Below are positions 1-7,446 of a DNA stretch of 20,416 nt, piece by piece (position 1 is the stretch's first letter; the number at the start of each line of letters is the position of its first letter). The translations under genes and the position numbers were made by a program. Origin of the DNA: Thermohalobaculum sp050331395 (GTDB taxonomy: Bacteria; Pseudomonadota; Alphaproteobacteria; Rhodobacterales; Rhodobacteraceae). The DNA is taken from assembly GCA_050331395.1 (NCBI GenBank), contig JBHJGX010000125.1:1-20416 (forward strand). Direction: 5' to 3'. Under the pieces are notes generated by a model. It was given only the letters and a program-made list of their open reading frames with translations. It searched no databases and was not told where the DNA came from.

Positions 1-32
1 CGGTGCGGGCCCTGCGTCGGGCACCGGCCGCA

Positions 33-863
33 ATGACCCGGGATCGGAAAGTCGCGGCGTTTCGGGCCCTGCATGCGGGGGAGATGTTCGTGATGCCGAA
101 TGTGTGGGATGCGGGCGGGGCGCAGCTCTTTGCCGGCCTCGGTTTCCCGGCGCTCGCGACGACCTCGGCGGGTTATGCGATTGCCACCGGGCGGCGGGAC
201 GGGCGCGGGGAGGTCGACCGAGACGATGCGCTCGCGCATGCGGGCGCGCTTGTCCGGGCGACCGATCTGCCCGTCACGGCCGATCTCGAAAACGGCTATG
301 GCGACGCGCCCGAGGCCGTGGCCGAGACCGTGATCAGGGCAGCGGAGGCGGGCCTTGCGGGCATCTCCATCGAGGACGTGCGTCCCGACCGGGCAGCGCC
401 TGTGTACGATCGCGACGCCGCGGTCGCTCGGATCGAAGCGGCCGTCGGCGCGGCTCGGGAGGTGGGGATCGTCCTGACCGCCCGTGCCGACGGGATGCTG
501 GCACGGGCTTACGCCTTCGACGAGGCGGTGACCCGGCTCCAAGCATTCGAGGCCGTGGGCGCCGAGGTTCTCTATGCGCCGGGCGTTCCCGGTCTCGTGA
601 AGTTGAAGGCGCTCTGCGCGGCCGTCGGCCGGCCGGTCAACCATGTGATCGGGCTCGGGGCAGCGGGCGCCTCGCGCGATGAATTGGCGGCGGCCGGCGT
701 CGCGCGTGTGAGCCTCGGCGGATCGCTGGCGCGGCTCGCTTACGGGGCGCTTTTCGAGGCGGGCCGGGCGATGGGCGAAGGGCGGTTCGATTTGGCCGAA
801 GCGGGTGCCGGTTGGGGCGAGATCCTGGCCGCCATGAAGGCCGGGCGGCCGGAGGCGCCGTGA
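33..863 (+). CDS. Isocitrate lyase/PEP mutase family protein
   Basis: About 276 residues, the usual size for the short members of the isocitrate lyase/phosphoenolpyruvate mutase superfamily (TIM-barrel enzymes that make or break C-C or P-C bonds next to a carboxylate). Visible family motifs are NVWDAGGAQL (23-32), TTSAG (43-47), the metal-site stretch ADLENGYGD (83-91), SIEDV (112-116) and TARAD (149-153). The KKCGH-type catalytic loop of true PEP mutase, methylisocitrate lyase and isocitrate lyase is not seen after SIEDV; an Arg/Asp/Pro-rich stretch lies there instead. The exact reaction therefore cannot be named; an oxaloacetate decarboxylase-like or lyase activity is possible. The ATG at 33 lacks a clear ribosome site. 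A GTG at 3, or a start before the window, is also possible. The gene converges on the RTX gene, with about 100 bp between them. Confidence 0.85.
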   Translation: MTRDRKVAAFRALHAGEMFVMPNVWDAGGAQLFAGLGFPALATTSAGYAIATGRRDGRGEVDRDDALAHAGALVRATDLPVTADLENGYGDAPEAVAETVIRAAEAGLAGISIEDVRPDRAAPVYDRDAAVARIEAAVGAAREVGIVLTARADGMLARAYAFDEAVTRLQAFEAVGAEVLYAPGVPGLVKLKALCAAVGRPVNHVIGLGAAGASRDELAAAGVARVSLGGSLARLAYGALFEAGRAMGEGRFDLAEAGAGWGEILAAMKAGRPEAP

Positions 864-874
864 GACCGGGTGGC

Positions 875-906
875 GGCCTCGCGTCACGGGCTTTCCGGTG
901 GAGGCC
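875..906. terminator. Possible bidirectional terminator hairpin between convergent genes
   Basis: GGCCTC (875-880) pairs with GAGGCC (901-906). Inside it, CAC/GTG and GG/CC can continue the stem around a CTTT loop, with small bulges. It sits 12 bp after the stop of the PEP mutase-family gene and about 60 bp after the stop of the minus-strand RTX gene. There is no T-run, so termination is inferred from position and structure only. Confidence 0.35.
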
Positions 907-964
907 GAGCCAGAGCCGCACGGTCCTATCGGCACGCCCGGCCCCAGGGTTCGGTCGGGTCCGT

Positions 965-2230
965 TCAACCGATCTCGAAACCGATATCCTCGGGGCCGAG
1001 ATCGCCGGGCGCCACGCCGTCGAGGTGAATGACGAAATCGCCATCGGATACGATCCCATCGCCGTCCGCGTCGAAGTGAAGGGTCGTGCCGGTGCCGTTG
1101 GGGTGTTCCCAATCGTAGAGCGCGATCTCCCCCGCATGGTCGACTGCCGCGCCCTTCGCCGGCAAGGCGCCTCCCATGACGTCGATGTCGTCGGTGTCTG
1201 GGCGGGGCCAATAGTCCGTGTCGTGTTGGTCCTCCTTAAAAACGATCTTGTCTTTGCCCGGTTCGAAGTCCGTGACGATATCCGGTGCATCGACGGTGCT
1301 GTCGGGCTCGAATTTGAAATCGTCAGAGGTGATATTGTCCCAGTTGTAGCCGCGCTCTTTGTAGAACTCGAGGAGTTCGGCGCGGGACGGGTTGTCGGCA
1401 TCGTTGTTGAAGACGAATTTGTCCGCGCCTTCGCCGCCCGTCAGGATGTCGCTGCCCGGGCCGCCATCGACGCGATCGTCCCCCGAGCCGCCTGCCACGA
1501 TATCGTCGCCGCCCTCGCCGAAGAGCCGGTCGTCGCCCGCGCCTCCGTGGAACGCTTCTGGCGCGTCGTCCCGGTCGCCTTTTCCTTCGTCTTCGGGTCC
1601 GCCCTGCCAGTCGTAATCGGGCGTCCAGTCCGGATCGGCCCAGGGGACATCGGGGCGGGGATCGTGGAGCGCGGGTTCGGCGCTCGGGGCGGCCTTGTTT
1701 GCCGCGTGGAGGCCGAGACCCACGAGCACTTCGGTAACCTCATCGGCGAGGGTATCGCCGATTTCCGTCGAGGTCGCGAAAGCGTAGCCAAGCTCGGCGA
1801 CCGTCATGCCGGCATCCAGGCGGCTGGTCCAGTAATCGACCCCGTCTTCGTCGCCCTCCCGCGCGAGGTTGTCCCGATACATCCGTTCGACGATTTCGCG
1901 CGTGTCGAGGCCCGCATAGCGGAGCTCGTACTCTGCGCCTTCGGCAAAGGCGCTGGCGATCTGAACGTCGGTCTTGGCGGGAACGACCCCATCCTCGGCA
2001 TGGGCGTGGGCGACCTTGGTCCAGTAGGCAAATCCTTCGGGGTCCGGCTCTCGCCCATAGAAGACGCGGTAGTGAGTGACGATCATCCGGGCGATCTGCG
2101 CTTCCGCTGCGACCGCCTGGATGGCCGCCTCGAGGCTTTCGGCCTCGGCTGCCTCTTCGAGTTCCGTGTCCGTCGCCGGGCGGCCGAGAACGGTATTCAG
2201 GGCCCGGGCCAGTGCAACGCTATCCACCAT
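965..2230 (-). CDS. DUF4214 and RTX-repeat calcium-binding protein, probable type I secretion substrate
   Basis: An acidic protein of about 421 residues with no N-terminal signal peptide. Residues about 50-160 carry two DUF4214-like units, recognisable by YGREPDPEGFAYW (58-70) and a second YRDNLAREGDEDGVDYW copy (118-134). Residues 229-275 hold five glycine/aspartate-rich RTX nonapeptides of the GGxGDDxLx type, which form a calcium-bound beta-roll. Near the C-terminus DADGDGIVSDGD resembles an EF-hand-type calcium loop. RTX proteins of this kind usually leave the cell by a type I (ABC/MFP/TolC) system using an uncleaved C-terminal signal. No such transporter is in the window, so secretion is inferred. 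The ATG at 2230 is chosen because GGAGG lies five bases upstream; a GTG at 2242 would sit before that ribosome site. The substrate or adhesion role is unknown. Confidence 0.85.
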   Translation of the reverse strand: MVDSVALARALNTVLGRPATDTELEEAAEAESLEAAIQAVAAEAQIARMIVTHYRVFYGREPDPEGFAYWTKVAHAHAEDGVVPAKTDVQIASAFAEGAEYELRYAGLDTREIVERMYRDNLAREGDEDGVDYWTSRLDAGMTVAELGYAFATSTEIGDTLADEVTEVLVGLGLHAANKAAPSAEPALHDPRPDVPWADPDWTPDYDWQGGPEDEGKGDRDDAPEAFHGGAGDDRLFGEGGDDIVAGGSGDDRVDGGPGSDILTGGEGADKFVFNNDADNPSRAELLEFYKERGYNWDNITSDDFKFEPDSTVDAPDIVTDFEPGKDKIVFKEDQHDTDYWPRPDTDDIDVMGGALPAKGAAVDHAGEIALYDWEHPNGTGTTLHFDADGDGIVSDGDFVIHLDGVAPGDLGPEDIGFEIG

Positions 2231-2463
2231 GGTTTCCTCCACTCAATCTGGTGCGATGGCCGCTAGATGGGCGCGGTGCGGATTGGGGTGTGTGATCGGC
2301 GTCACTGGGTAAAGCGGAAAAGCCACATGCGCCGCGGGTCGTCGCGGCCGCGCAAGGCGGATCGCGGACCGCGCGGGCGGTTCGGGGATCGGATCATTCC
2401 CCCAGTCGGAGGCGGTCTCCGGCGGTGGATCGGCACGGGCGGGCCCGAGAGGAGGCAGTCAAG

Positions 2464-4041
2464 ATGACAGTGGAGACCGAGGAACGCGGGCGGCGCGGCG
2501 CTCGACCGGCCCGCCCCGGAGGCCGCGCGGCGCGGCAGGCGGCGCGGGCGGCTCCGCTCGATGCGGCGCTGCGTCCGGTCCGCGCGGGGATGACCGGCGG
2601 GCGTTACCGGCCGCTGAGCGAGGAGGCGGTGGCCCGCATCCACAGTGCCGCGCTCGATGCGCTCGAAGAGATCGGTCTCGCGGATGCGCCCGAGAGCGGG
2701 GTGCGGATCCTGACCGGGGCCGGGGCGGTGCAAGGCGCCGACGGGCGGATCCGGTTCCCGCGTGCGCTTGTCGAGGACATGCTGGCCGTTGCCGCGCGGG
2801 ACATCACGCTGCCGGCGCAGGATCCGGCGCAGGATCTGCTGCTCTCCGGCCGACGCGTGCATTACGGGACCGCCGGGGCGGCCGTGCATCTCGTCGATGT
2901 GGAAGGCCGGGTTTACGGCGAGCCGGGCGTGCGCGATCTTTTCGATGCTGCGCGCATCGTCGACACGCTCGACAACGTGCATTTCTTCCAGCGCCCGCTC
3001 GTCTGCCGGGATATCTCCGAGCCGCAGATCCTCGATCTGAACACGGTCTATGCCTGTATCCGGGGCACGTCCAAACATGTGGGGACGAGTTTTGTCGAGG
3101 CGGAGACGGTTCCCGCCTGTCTCTCGCTGTTGCACATGGCGGCGGGCGACGAGGCGGCCTGGCGGGCCCGTCCCTTCGTGTCGAATTCGAATTGCTTTGT
3201 CGTTCCGCCGATGAAGTTCGCGACCGAAAGCTGTCTGGTGATGGAGGCCTGCATTCGCGGCGGCATGCCGGTGTTGCTCCTCTCGGCGGGGCAGGCGGGC
3301 GCGACCGCGCCGGCGCCGATTGCGGGCGCGATCGTGCAGGCGGTGGCCGAGTGTCTGGCGGGCGTCGTCTATGTGAACGCGCTCTCGCCCGGGCATCCGG
3401 CGATCTTCGGCACCTGGCCGTTCGTGTCGGATCTGCGCACGGGCGCGATGTCGGGCGGCTCGGGCGAGCAGGCGCTTCTTTCGGCGGGGTGCGCACAGAT
3501 GCACGCCTTCTACGGGTTGCCGGGGGGCGCGGCGGCGGGGATCGCCGATGCCAAGCTGCCGGATATGCAGGCGGGTTGGGAGCAAGGCATCTCGAACACG
3601 ATGGCGGGGCTCGCGGGGCTCAATATGGTCTATGAGGCCGTGGGGATGCATGCCTCGCTGCTCGGCTTTTGTTTCGAGAGCCTGATCCTCGGCGACGACA
3701 TGTTGGGGCAGTGCTTGCGCTGTGTGCGCGGGATCGAGGTGACCGAGGACACGGTGAGCCTCGAGGTCATGCGGTCGGTCTGTCTTGAGGGGCCGGGGCA
3801 TTATCTCGGGCACGGGCAAACGCTTGGGGTCATGCAGACGGAGTATGTCTATCCCCGGCTTGGCGACCGGACGTCGCCCAAGGAATGGGTCGAGAAGGGT
3901 CGGCCGGATTTGGTGACCGAGGCCCGGCGGCGAAAGCTCGAGATCCTGGCGGGTCCCTGGCCGCGGCATCTGCCCGAGCTGCGGGATCGGGCGATCCGGG
4001 AGGCGTTCGACATCCGTCTGCCCGAGGCGGGCATGGCCTGA
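2464..4041 (+). CDS. Trimethylamine methyltransferase (MttB) family protein, non-pyrrolysine type
   Basis: About 525 residues, typical of the MttB superfamily, whose members move a methyl group from a quaternary or tertiary amine (trimethylamine, glycine betaine, related compounds) to a corrinoid protein. The frame runs through without an in-frame TAG, so this is a non-pyrrolysine member, a group that includes glycine betaine methyltransferases. Family-like segments include RYRPLSEEAVARIHSAALD, GGRVHYGTAGAAV-like strands and the Gly-rich SGGSGEQALLSAG. An Arg/Ala-rich N-terminal 40 residues is probably disordered. The start is supported by AGGAGG eight bases before ATG. No corrinoid protein or activase gene lies nearby, so the methyl acceptor and the substrate are unknown. 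It is divergent from the RTX gene, with a 233-bp region between. Confidence 0.85.
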   Translation: MTVETEERGRRGARPARPGGRAARQAARAAPLDAALRPVRAGMTGGRYRPLSEEAVARIHSAALDALEEIGLADAPESGVRILTGAGAVQGADGRIRFPRALVEDMLAVAARDITLPAQDPAQDLLLSGRRVHYGTAGAAVHLVDVEGRVYGEPGVRDLFDAARIVDTLDNVHFFQRPLVCRDISEPQILDLNTVYACIRGTSKHVGTSFVEAETVPACLSLLHMAAGDEAAWRARPFVSNSNCFVVPPMKFATESCLVMEACIRGGMPVLLLSAGQAGATAPAPIAGAIVQAVAECLAGVVYVNALSPGHPAIFGTWPFVSDLRTGAMSGGSGEQALLSAGCAQMHAFYGLPGGAAAGIADAKLPDMQAGWEQGISNTMAGLAGLNMVYEAVGMHASLLGFCFESLILGDDMLGQCLRCVRGIEVTEDTVSLEVMRSVCLEGPGHYLGHGQTLGVMQTEYVYPRLGDRTSPKEWVEKGRPDLVTEARRRKLEILAGPWPRHLPELRDRAIREAFDIRLPEAGMA

Positions 4042-4133
4042 CGGCCCGCCCGCGGGGTCGTCGCGTCCCGGCGGACGGTGGCGTCGGAGGGATCGGCGCT
4101 ATATCGGCAGTGAGGCGATCCGGGAGGTTACGC

Positions 4134-4547
4134 ATGCTCGATGTTCTCGCGCTCTTTGCCGCTGCGATCCTCTTCGGCGGAATGGTGACGTTTTCGTTTC
4201 TTTTTGCGCCGCTCGTCTTCACGCAGTTGCCAGCCGAGACGGCAGGGCGGTTCATCCGCGGCGTCTTTCCTTGGTACTATCTCTTCGTGCTCGGGCTTGC
4301 GGGGATCGGGGCGGCGCTATTGGCGGCCGGGGATCCGGTGGCGGCGCTTGTAATGGCAGCCGTGGCCGCGGGTGGCGTGGTCGCCCGGCAGGGGCTGATG
4401 CCGGCGATCAACCGGGCCCGCGATCGGCAGCTGGCGGGCGATCCGGGCGCGGGGCGGCGGTTCGACCGGCTGCACAAGGGGTCGGTTGTGCTCAATCTCC
4501 TGCAGATCGTCGCTGCGGCCTGGGTGTTGGCAAGCCTTGCGCCCTGA
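4134..4547 (+). CDS. Small four-helix membrane protein, DUF4149/TMEM205-like
   Basis: A 137-residue hydrophobic protein with about four membrane helices: residues 1-25, 45-62, 65-83 and 115-135. A conserved-looking loop, ARQGLMPAINRARD, and the following RFDRLHKGSVVLN before the last helix match the pattern of DUF4149 (TMEM205-like) proteins, in which a polar HxxS-type segment precedes the final helix. The function of this family in bacteria is not known. The start ATG has GGGAGG six bases upstream. Its 3' end overlaps the likely start of the next gene, so the two are probably co-transcribed and translationally coupled. The family call rests on pattern memory only. Confidence 0.7.
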   Translation: MLDVLALFAAAILFGGMVTFSFLFAPLVFTQLPAETAGRFIRGVFPWYYLFVLGLAGIGAALLAAGDPVAALVMAAVAAGGVVARQGLMPAINRARDRQLAGDPGAGRRFDRLHKGSVVLNLLQIVAAAWVLASLAP

Positions 4548-6099
4548 GCCCGGGCTCCGGCTGAGCCTCGCGCGGATCGGGGTCGCGCTTCTTGCGCTCG
4601 CCGCCATCGCCGTGGCGGTCGTGGATCTTCGGGCTGGGATCGCGCCGCTCGAGATCGCCCCTTTCGACACGGAGACGGCCCGCGGCACAACGCCTGGCAC
4701 GCTCTATCGGCTCGAGGGGGCGCCGCCCGGCCCGGTCATCGTGGTTGCGCACGGGTTTGCCGGGTCGCGGCAGCTTATGGAGCCGTTCTCGGTCACGCTG
4801 GCGAGGAACGGCTACCTGGTGGTCGCGTTCGATTTCGCGGGCCACGGGCGAAACCCGGTGCCGCTTGCGGGCGATGTGAGCTCGACGGATGGCGCGACAC
4901 GGAACCTCCTCGCCGAGATCGACGCCGTTGTCGCGGCGGCCGACGCGCTTGCGCCGGACGGCACGAGCGTCGGGCTGCTCGGCCATTCGATGGCCACGGA
5001 TATCGTGATCCGCCGGGCCGTGGGTCGGGACGACATTGCGGCCACCGTTGCGGTCTCGACAGGGCCTTGGACGATCGAGGAGCTGGTGACCCCGGACGCG
5101 CCGCGGAACCTTCTCTTGATCGCAGGCGATCTCGAAGGCGGGCTCAAGGAGCCGTCGCTCGAGGCGGTCCGACTGTCCGCGGGGGAGCCGGTGTCGGAGG
5201 GCGTGACCTATGGTGCACCGGCGGACGGCTCGGCGCGGCGGGCGGTCTGGGCGGATGGCGTCGAGCATGTGGGGGTGCTCTATTCCCGCGAGAGCCTCGC
5301 AGAAGCGCTCGCCTGGTTCGACGGCGTCTTTGAGCGCGAGGGCGTTGGGTATCTGGAGGTCCGGGGACCGTCGATCCTGTTGCTGTTGGCCGGGATCGTC
5401 GCCATGGGCTGGCCGCTGGCGGGGCTCCTGCCGCGGCTGGCCGAGCCGCCCAGTCGCGCGGACAAGGCCCGGTGGCGTCGGTTCCTCGGGCGCGCGGCGC
5501 TGCCTGCGGTGCTGACGCCGCTCCTTCTCTGGCCGGTCGATACCCGGTTTTTGCCGGTTCTCGTGGCAGATTATCTGGCGCTTCATTTCCTGGTCTACGG
5601 GGCGATCACGGGGCTTCTCCTTTGGCGGGACGGGCTCTGGCGGGAGGGACCGAGGGCGGCGCCGGGGCCCTTTGTGTTGGCCACGCTTGCGACCGTCGCT
5701 TGGACGACCGGCGCGCTCGGCCTCGCGCTCGACAGCTGGGTCGCGAGCTTTTGGCCCCATGCGGGACGGGCGACGCTCATTGCCGCGCTGGCGGCGGGTA
5801 CGCTTGCCTATCTGGTCACCGACGAGCGGCTTGTGCGGGCTTCGAGCGCGCCGCGGGGCTCCGCTGCGGCATCGAAGCTCTTCATGCTGGTGTCGCTCGC
5901 GCTTGCGGTGGCGCTCAACCCGTCGGAGCTCTTTTTCCTGGCGATCATCACGCCGGTCGTCGTCCTCTTTTTCCTGCTTTACGGGCTTTTCGCCGGGTGG
6001 GTTTACCGCGCGACGGGGCATCCGGGCGTCGCCGGGGTGGCGAATGCGCTCGCCTTTGCCTGGGCGCTCGGGGTGACGTTCCCGCTTCTCGGCGGATGA
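4537..6099 (+). CDS. Membrane-bound alpha/beta hydrolase with a C-terminal multi-pass domain
   Basis: About 520 residues. An N-terminal helix (about 10-30) is followed by an alpha/beta hydrolase domain (about 55-265). It has the oxyanion HGF (72-74), FDFAGHGRN, the nucleophile elbow GHSMA (149-153, Ser151), a possible acid Asp198 in IAGDLEGG and a possible His244 in GVEHVGV. From about 275 to the end there are roughly eight hydrophobic segments, ending in FPLLGG. The hydrolase part is therefore probably anchored on the outer face of the inner membrane, and an acyl- or ester-type substrate is likely but unidentified. The start is uncertain: no ATG lies near. A TTG at 4537, overlapping the previous stop, is the best choice; TTG at 4486 and CTG at 4561 are alternatives. 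It converges on the dksA-like gene with only four bases between. Confidence 0.75.
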   Translation: MRPEPGLRLSLARIGVALLALAAIAVAVVDLRAGIAPLEIAPFDTETARGTTPGTLYRLEGAPPGPVIVVAHGFAGSRQLMEPFSVTLARNGYLVVAFDFAGHGRNPVPLAGDVSSTDGATRNLLAEIDAVVAAADALAPDGTSVGLLGHSMATDIVIRRAVGRDDIAATVAVSTGPWTIEELVTPDAPRNLLLIAGDLEGGLKEPSLEAVRLSAGEPVSEGVTYGAPADGSARRAVWADGVEHVGVLYSRESLAEALAWFDGVFEREGVGYLEVRGPSILLLLAGIVAMGWPLAGLLPRLAEPPSRADKARWRRFLGRAALPAVLTPLLLWPVDTRFLPVLVADYLALHFLVYGAITGLLLWRDGLWREGPRAAPGPFVLATLATVAWTTGALGLALDSWVASFWPHAGRATLIAALAAGTLAYLVTDERLVRASSAPRGSAAASKLFMLVSLALAVALNPSELFFLAIITPVVVLFFLLYGLFAGWVYRATGHPGVAGVANALAFAWALGVTFPLLGG

Positions 6100-6103
6100 G
6101 CCT

Positions 6104-6442
6104 TCAGCCGCGGGCGCAATCGACGCAAAAGGGCGCGGCCGGGTCGAGTTCGAGCCTTGCCGTGCCGATCGCCTCGCCGCAGTCCTGGCACCAGCCGAAT
6201 TCGTCCTCGGACATGCGGGCGAGTGCGGCGCGGATCCGGGCCTTTTCGGCGACGCGCCGGCGCGACTGTGCCTCGGCCATCGCTTGCACCTGGAGCGCGT
6301 CCATCCGCGAGAGCCGCCCGACGCTGGTTTGGTCGAGCTCGACGGGGGCGCGGTCGACGGCGGTCGCCCGATCCTCTTCGGTCAGAGCGGCCAGCATCGC
6401 CTCGAGCCGGTCCCGGAACCGCGCGGTGGTCGCTTCGTCCAT
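6104..6442 (-). CDS. DksA/TraR-family C4 zinc-finger protein
   Basis: A 112-residue protein. The N-terminal two thirds is charged and helical (coiled-coil-like), with DQTSVGRLSRMDALQ at 37-51. The C-terminus has a zinc finger: Cys85-x2-Cys88, 17 residues, Cys106-x2-Cys109, the spacing of DksA/TraR proteins. These bind in the RNA polymerase secondary channel and change promoter choice, often with ppGpp. The protein is shorter than E. coli DksA (about 150 residues), so it is more like the short TraR/YbiI-type members; whether it acts on polymerase is inferred. The ATG is preceded by GGAGGGGAGCC, a strong ribosome site. It is transcribed away from cysE across a 113-bp shared upstream region. Confidence 0.88.
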   Translation of the reverse strand: MDEATTARFRDRLEAMLAALTEEDRATAVDRAPVELDQTSVGRLSRMDALQVQAMAEAQSRRRVAEKARIRAALARMSEDEFGWCQDCGEAIGTARLELDPAAPFCVDCARG

Positions 6443-6508
6443 GGCTCCCCTCCGGTTGGCGTGGTGGTAACGGCCGCCTGCCTCGCCTAAGTTGCCGGGG
6501 TGTTACCC

Positions 6509-6526
6509 GGGTCGCAAGAGCGACCC
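6509..6526 (+). promoter_or_regulatory. Perfect hairpin in the cysE leader
   Basis: GGGTCGC (6509-6515), loop AAGA, GCGACCC (6520-6526): a perfect seven-base-pair stem ending 14 bases before the AGGAGG ribosome site of cysE. No T-run follows. It could be a regulatory leader structure, a protein-binding dyad, or a terminator-like remnant. A second weaker inverted repeat, GGTAAC (6466-6471) with GTTACC (6502-6507), lies between the divergent genes. Confidence 0.4.
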
Positions 6527-6555
6527 TCGTCCGATGCGCCGAGAGGAGGTGCCAG

Positions 6556-7416
6556 ATGACCGTTGAACCGAAGCTGCCGACCGAGAGCCGCGCCGCGCTC
6601 TCCGAGATCGATCCGGTCTGGACGCGCATCCGTGAGGAGGGCGCGCGGCTTGCGGCGAGCGAGCCTTATATGGGGATGATCGCCCATTCGGTCGTCCTTC
6701 ACCACGGCAGTTTCGAGAGCGCGCTCGGCTATCGGTTGGCGCAGAAGCTCTCAAGCCCGGAGATGTCGCCGCTGATCCTGCGCGAGCTTGCCGAGGAGGC
6801 GTTCTCGTCCGACCGGCGGATGGGGGCGGCGGCGCGGGCGGATATCGTCGCCGTCTTCGAGCGGGACCCAGCCTGCGACCGCATGATCATGCCGCTTCTT
6901 TACTTCAAGGGATTTCTCGCGGTGCAGTCCTATCGGCTGGCGCACTGGCTCTGGACCCAGGGCCGGCGGGACCTCGCGCTTTTCCTGCAGATGCGGAGTT
7001 CCGAGGAGTTCTCGATCGACATCCACCCGGGCGCGCGGATCGGCCGGGGGATCATGATCGACCACGCCCATTCCATCGTGATCGGCGAGACGGCGGTGGT
7101 CGGCGACGACGTCTCGATGCTCCATGCGGTCACTTTGGGGGGAACGGGCAAGGAGGGCGGCGATCGTCACCCGAAGATCGGCGACGGCGTCCTGATCGGC
7201 GCCGGGGCGAAGGTGCTCGGCAATATTCAGGTGGGGCGCTGCTCGCGGATCGCGGCCGGCTCGGTGGTGCTGAAGGATGTGCCCGCCTGCAAGACGGTGG
7301 CGGGAATCCCGGCCAAGATCGTCGGCGATGCGGGCTGCGAGCGGCCGAGCCATTCGATGGACCATCGGGTGCGGCTCGTCGGCCGGGATGCCGAGGATAT
7401 CTTGCCCGATTGCTGA
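6556..7416 (+). CDS. cysE: Serine O-acetyltransferase
   Basis: A 286-residue enzyme that acetylates L-serine with acetyl-CoA to give O-acetylserine, the acceptor for sulfide in cysteine synthesis (cytosolic). It has the N-terminal helical SATase domain and then a left-handed beta-helix of hexapeptide repeats. The diagnostic stretch is IDIHPGARIGRGIMIDHAHS, with Asp169/His170 in the position of the catalytic pair, then GETAVVGDDVSMLHAVTLGG and GKEGGDRHPKIG, with His205. The tail (AGCERPSHSMDHRV...) is the region where feedback by cysteine and binding to cysteine synthase usually occur. The start ATG has AGGAGGT about five bases upstream. It is convergent with the sugar transferase gene, with 25 bp between. 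Confidence 0.95.
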   Translation: MTVEPKLPTESRAALSEIDPVWTRIREEGARLAASEPYMGMIAHSVVLHHGSFESALGYRLAQKLSSPEMSPLILRELAEEAFSSDRRMGAAARADIVAVFERDPACDRMIMPLLYFKGFLAVQSYRLAHWLWTQGRRDLALFLQMRSSEEFSIDIHPGARIGRGIMIDHAHSIVIGETAVVGDDVSMLHAVTLGGTGKEGGDRHPKIGDGVLIGAGAKVLGNIQVGRCSRIAAGSVVLKDVPACKTVAGIPAKIVGDAGCERPSHSMDHRVRLVGRDAEDILPDC

Positions 7417-7425
7417 TCGGTCGGT

Positions 7426-7446
7426 GGTCAGTGGTCACTGGTCAGC
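7426..7446. repeat. Three tandem 7-bp GGTCA units at a convergent gene junction
   Basis: GGTCAGT, GGTCACT and GGTCAGC follow each other without a gap, between the cysE stop and the sugar transferase stop. The last unit contains that minus-strand stop codon (7442-7444). The middle also forms the dyad CAGTG-GT-CACTG. No T-run is seen, so a terminator role is uncertain. Confidence 0.5.

Noticed and set aside
812..2266. Long plus-strand frame opposite the RTX gene
   Set aside because: The minus strand encodes clear DUF4214 and RTX repeats with a ribosome site; the plus-strand protein has no family features.
4492..6021. Long minus-strand frame opposite the membrane hydrolase
   Set aside because: Arg/Pro/Glu-rich, no domain; the plus strand has the hydrolase motifs and membrane helices.
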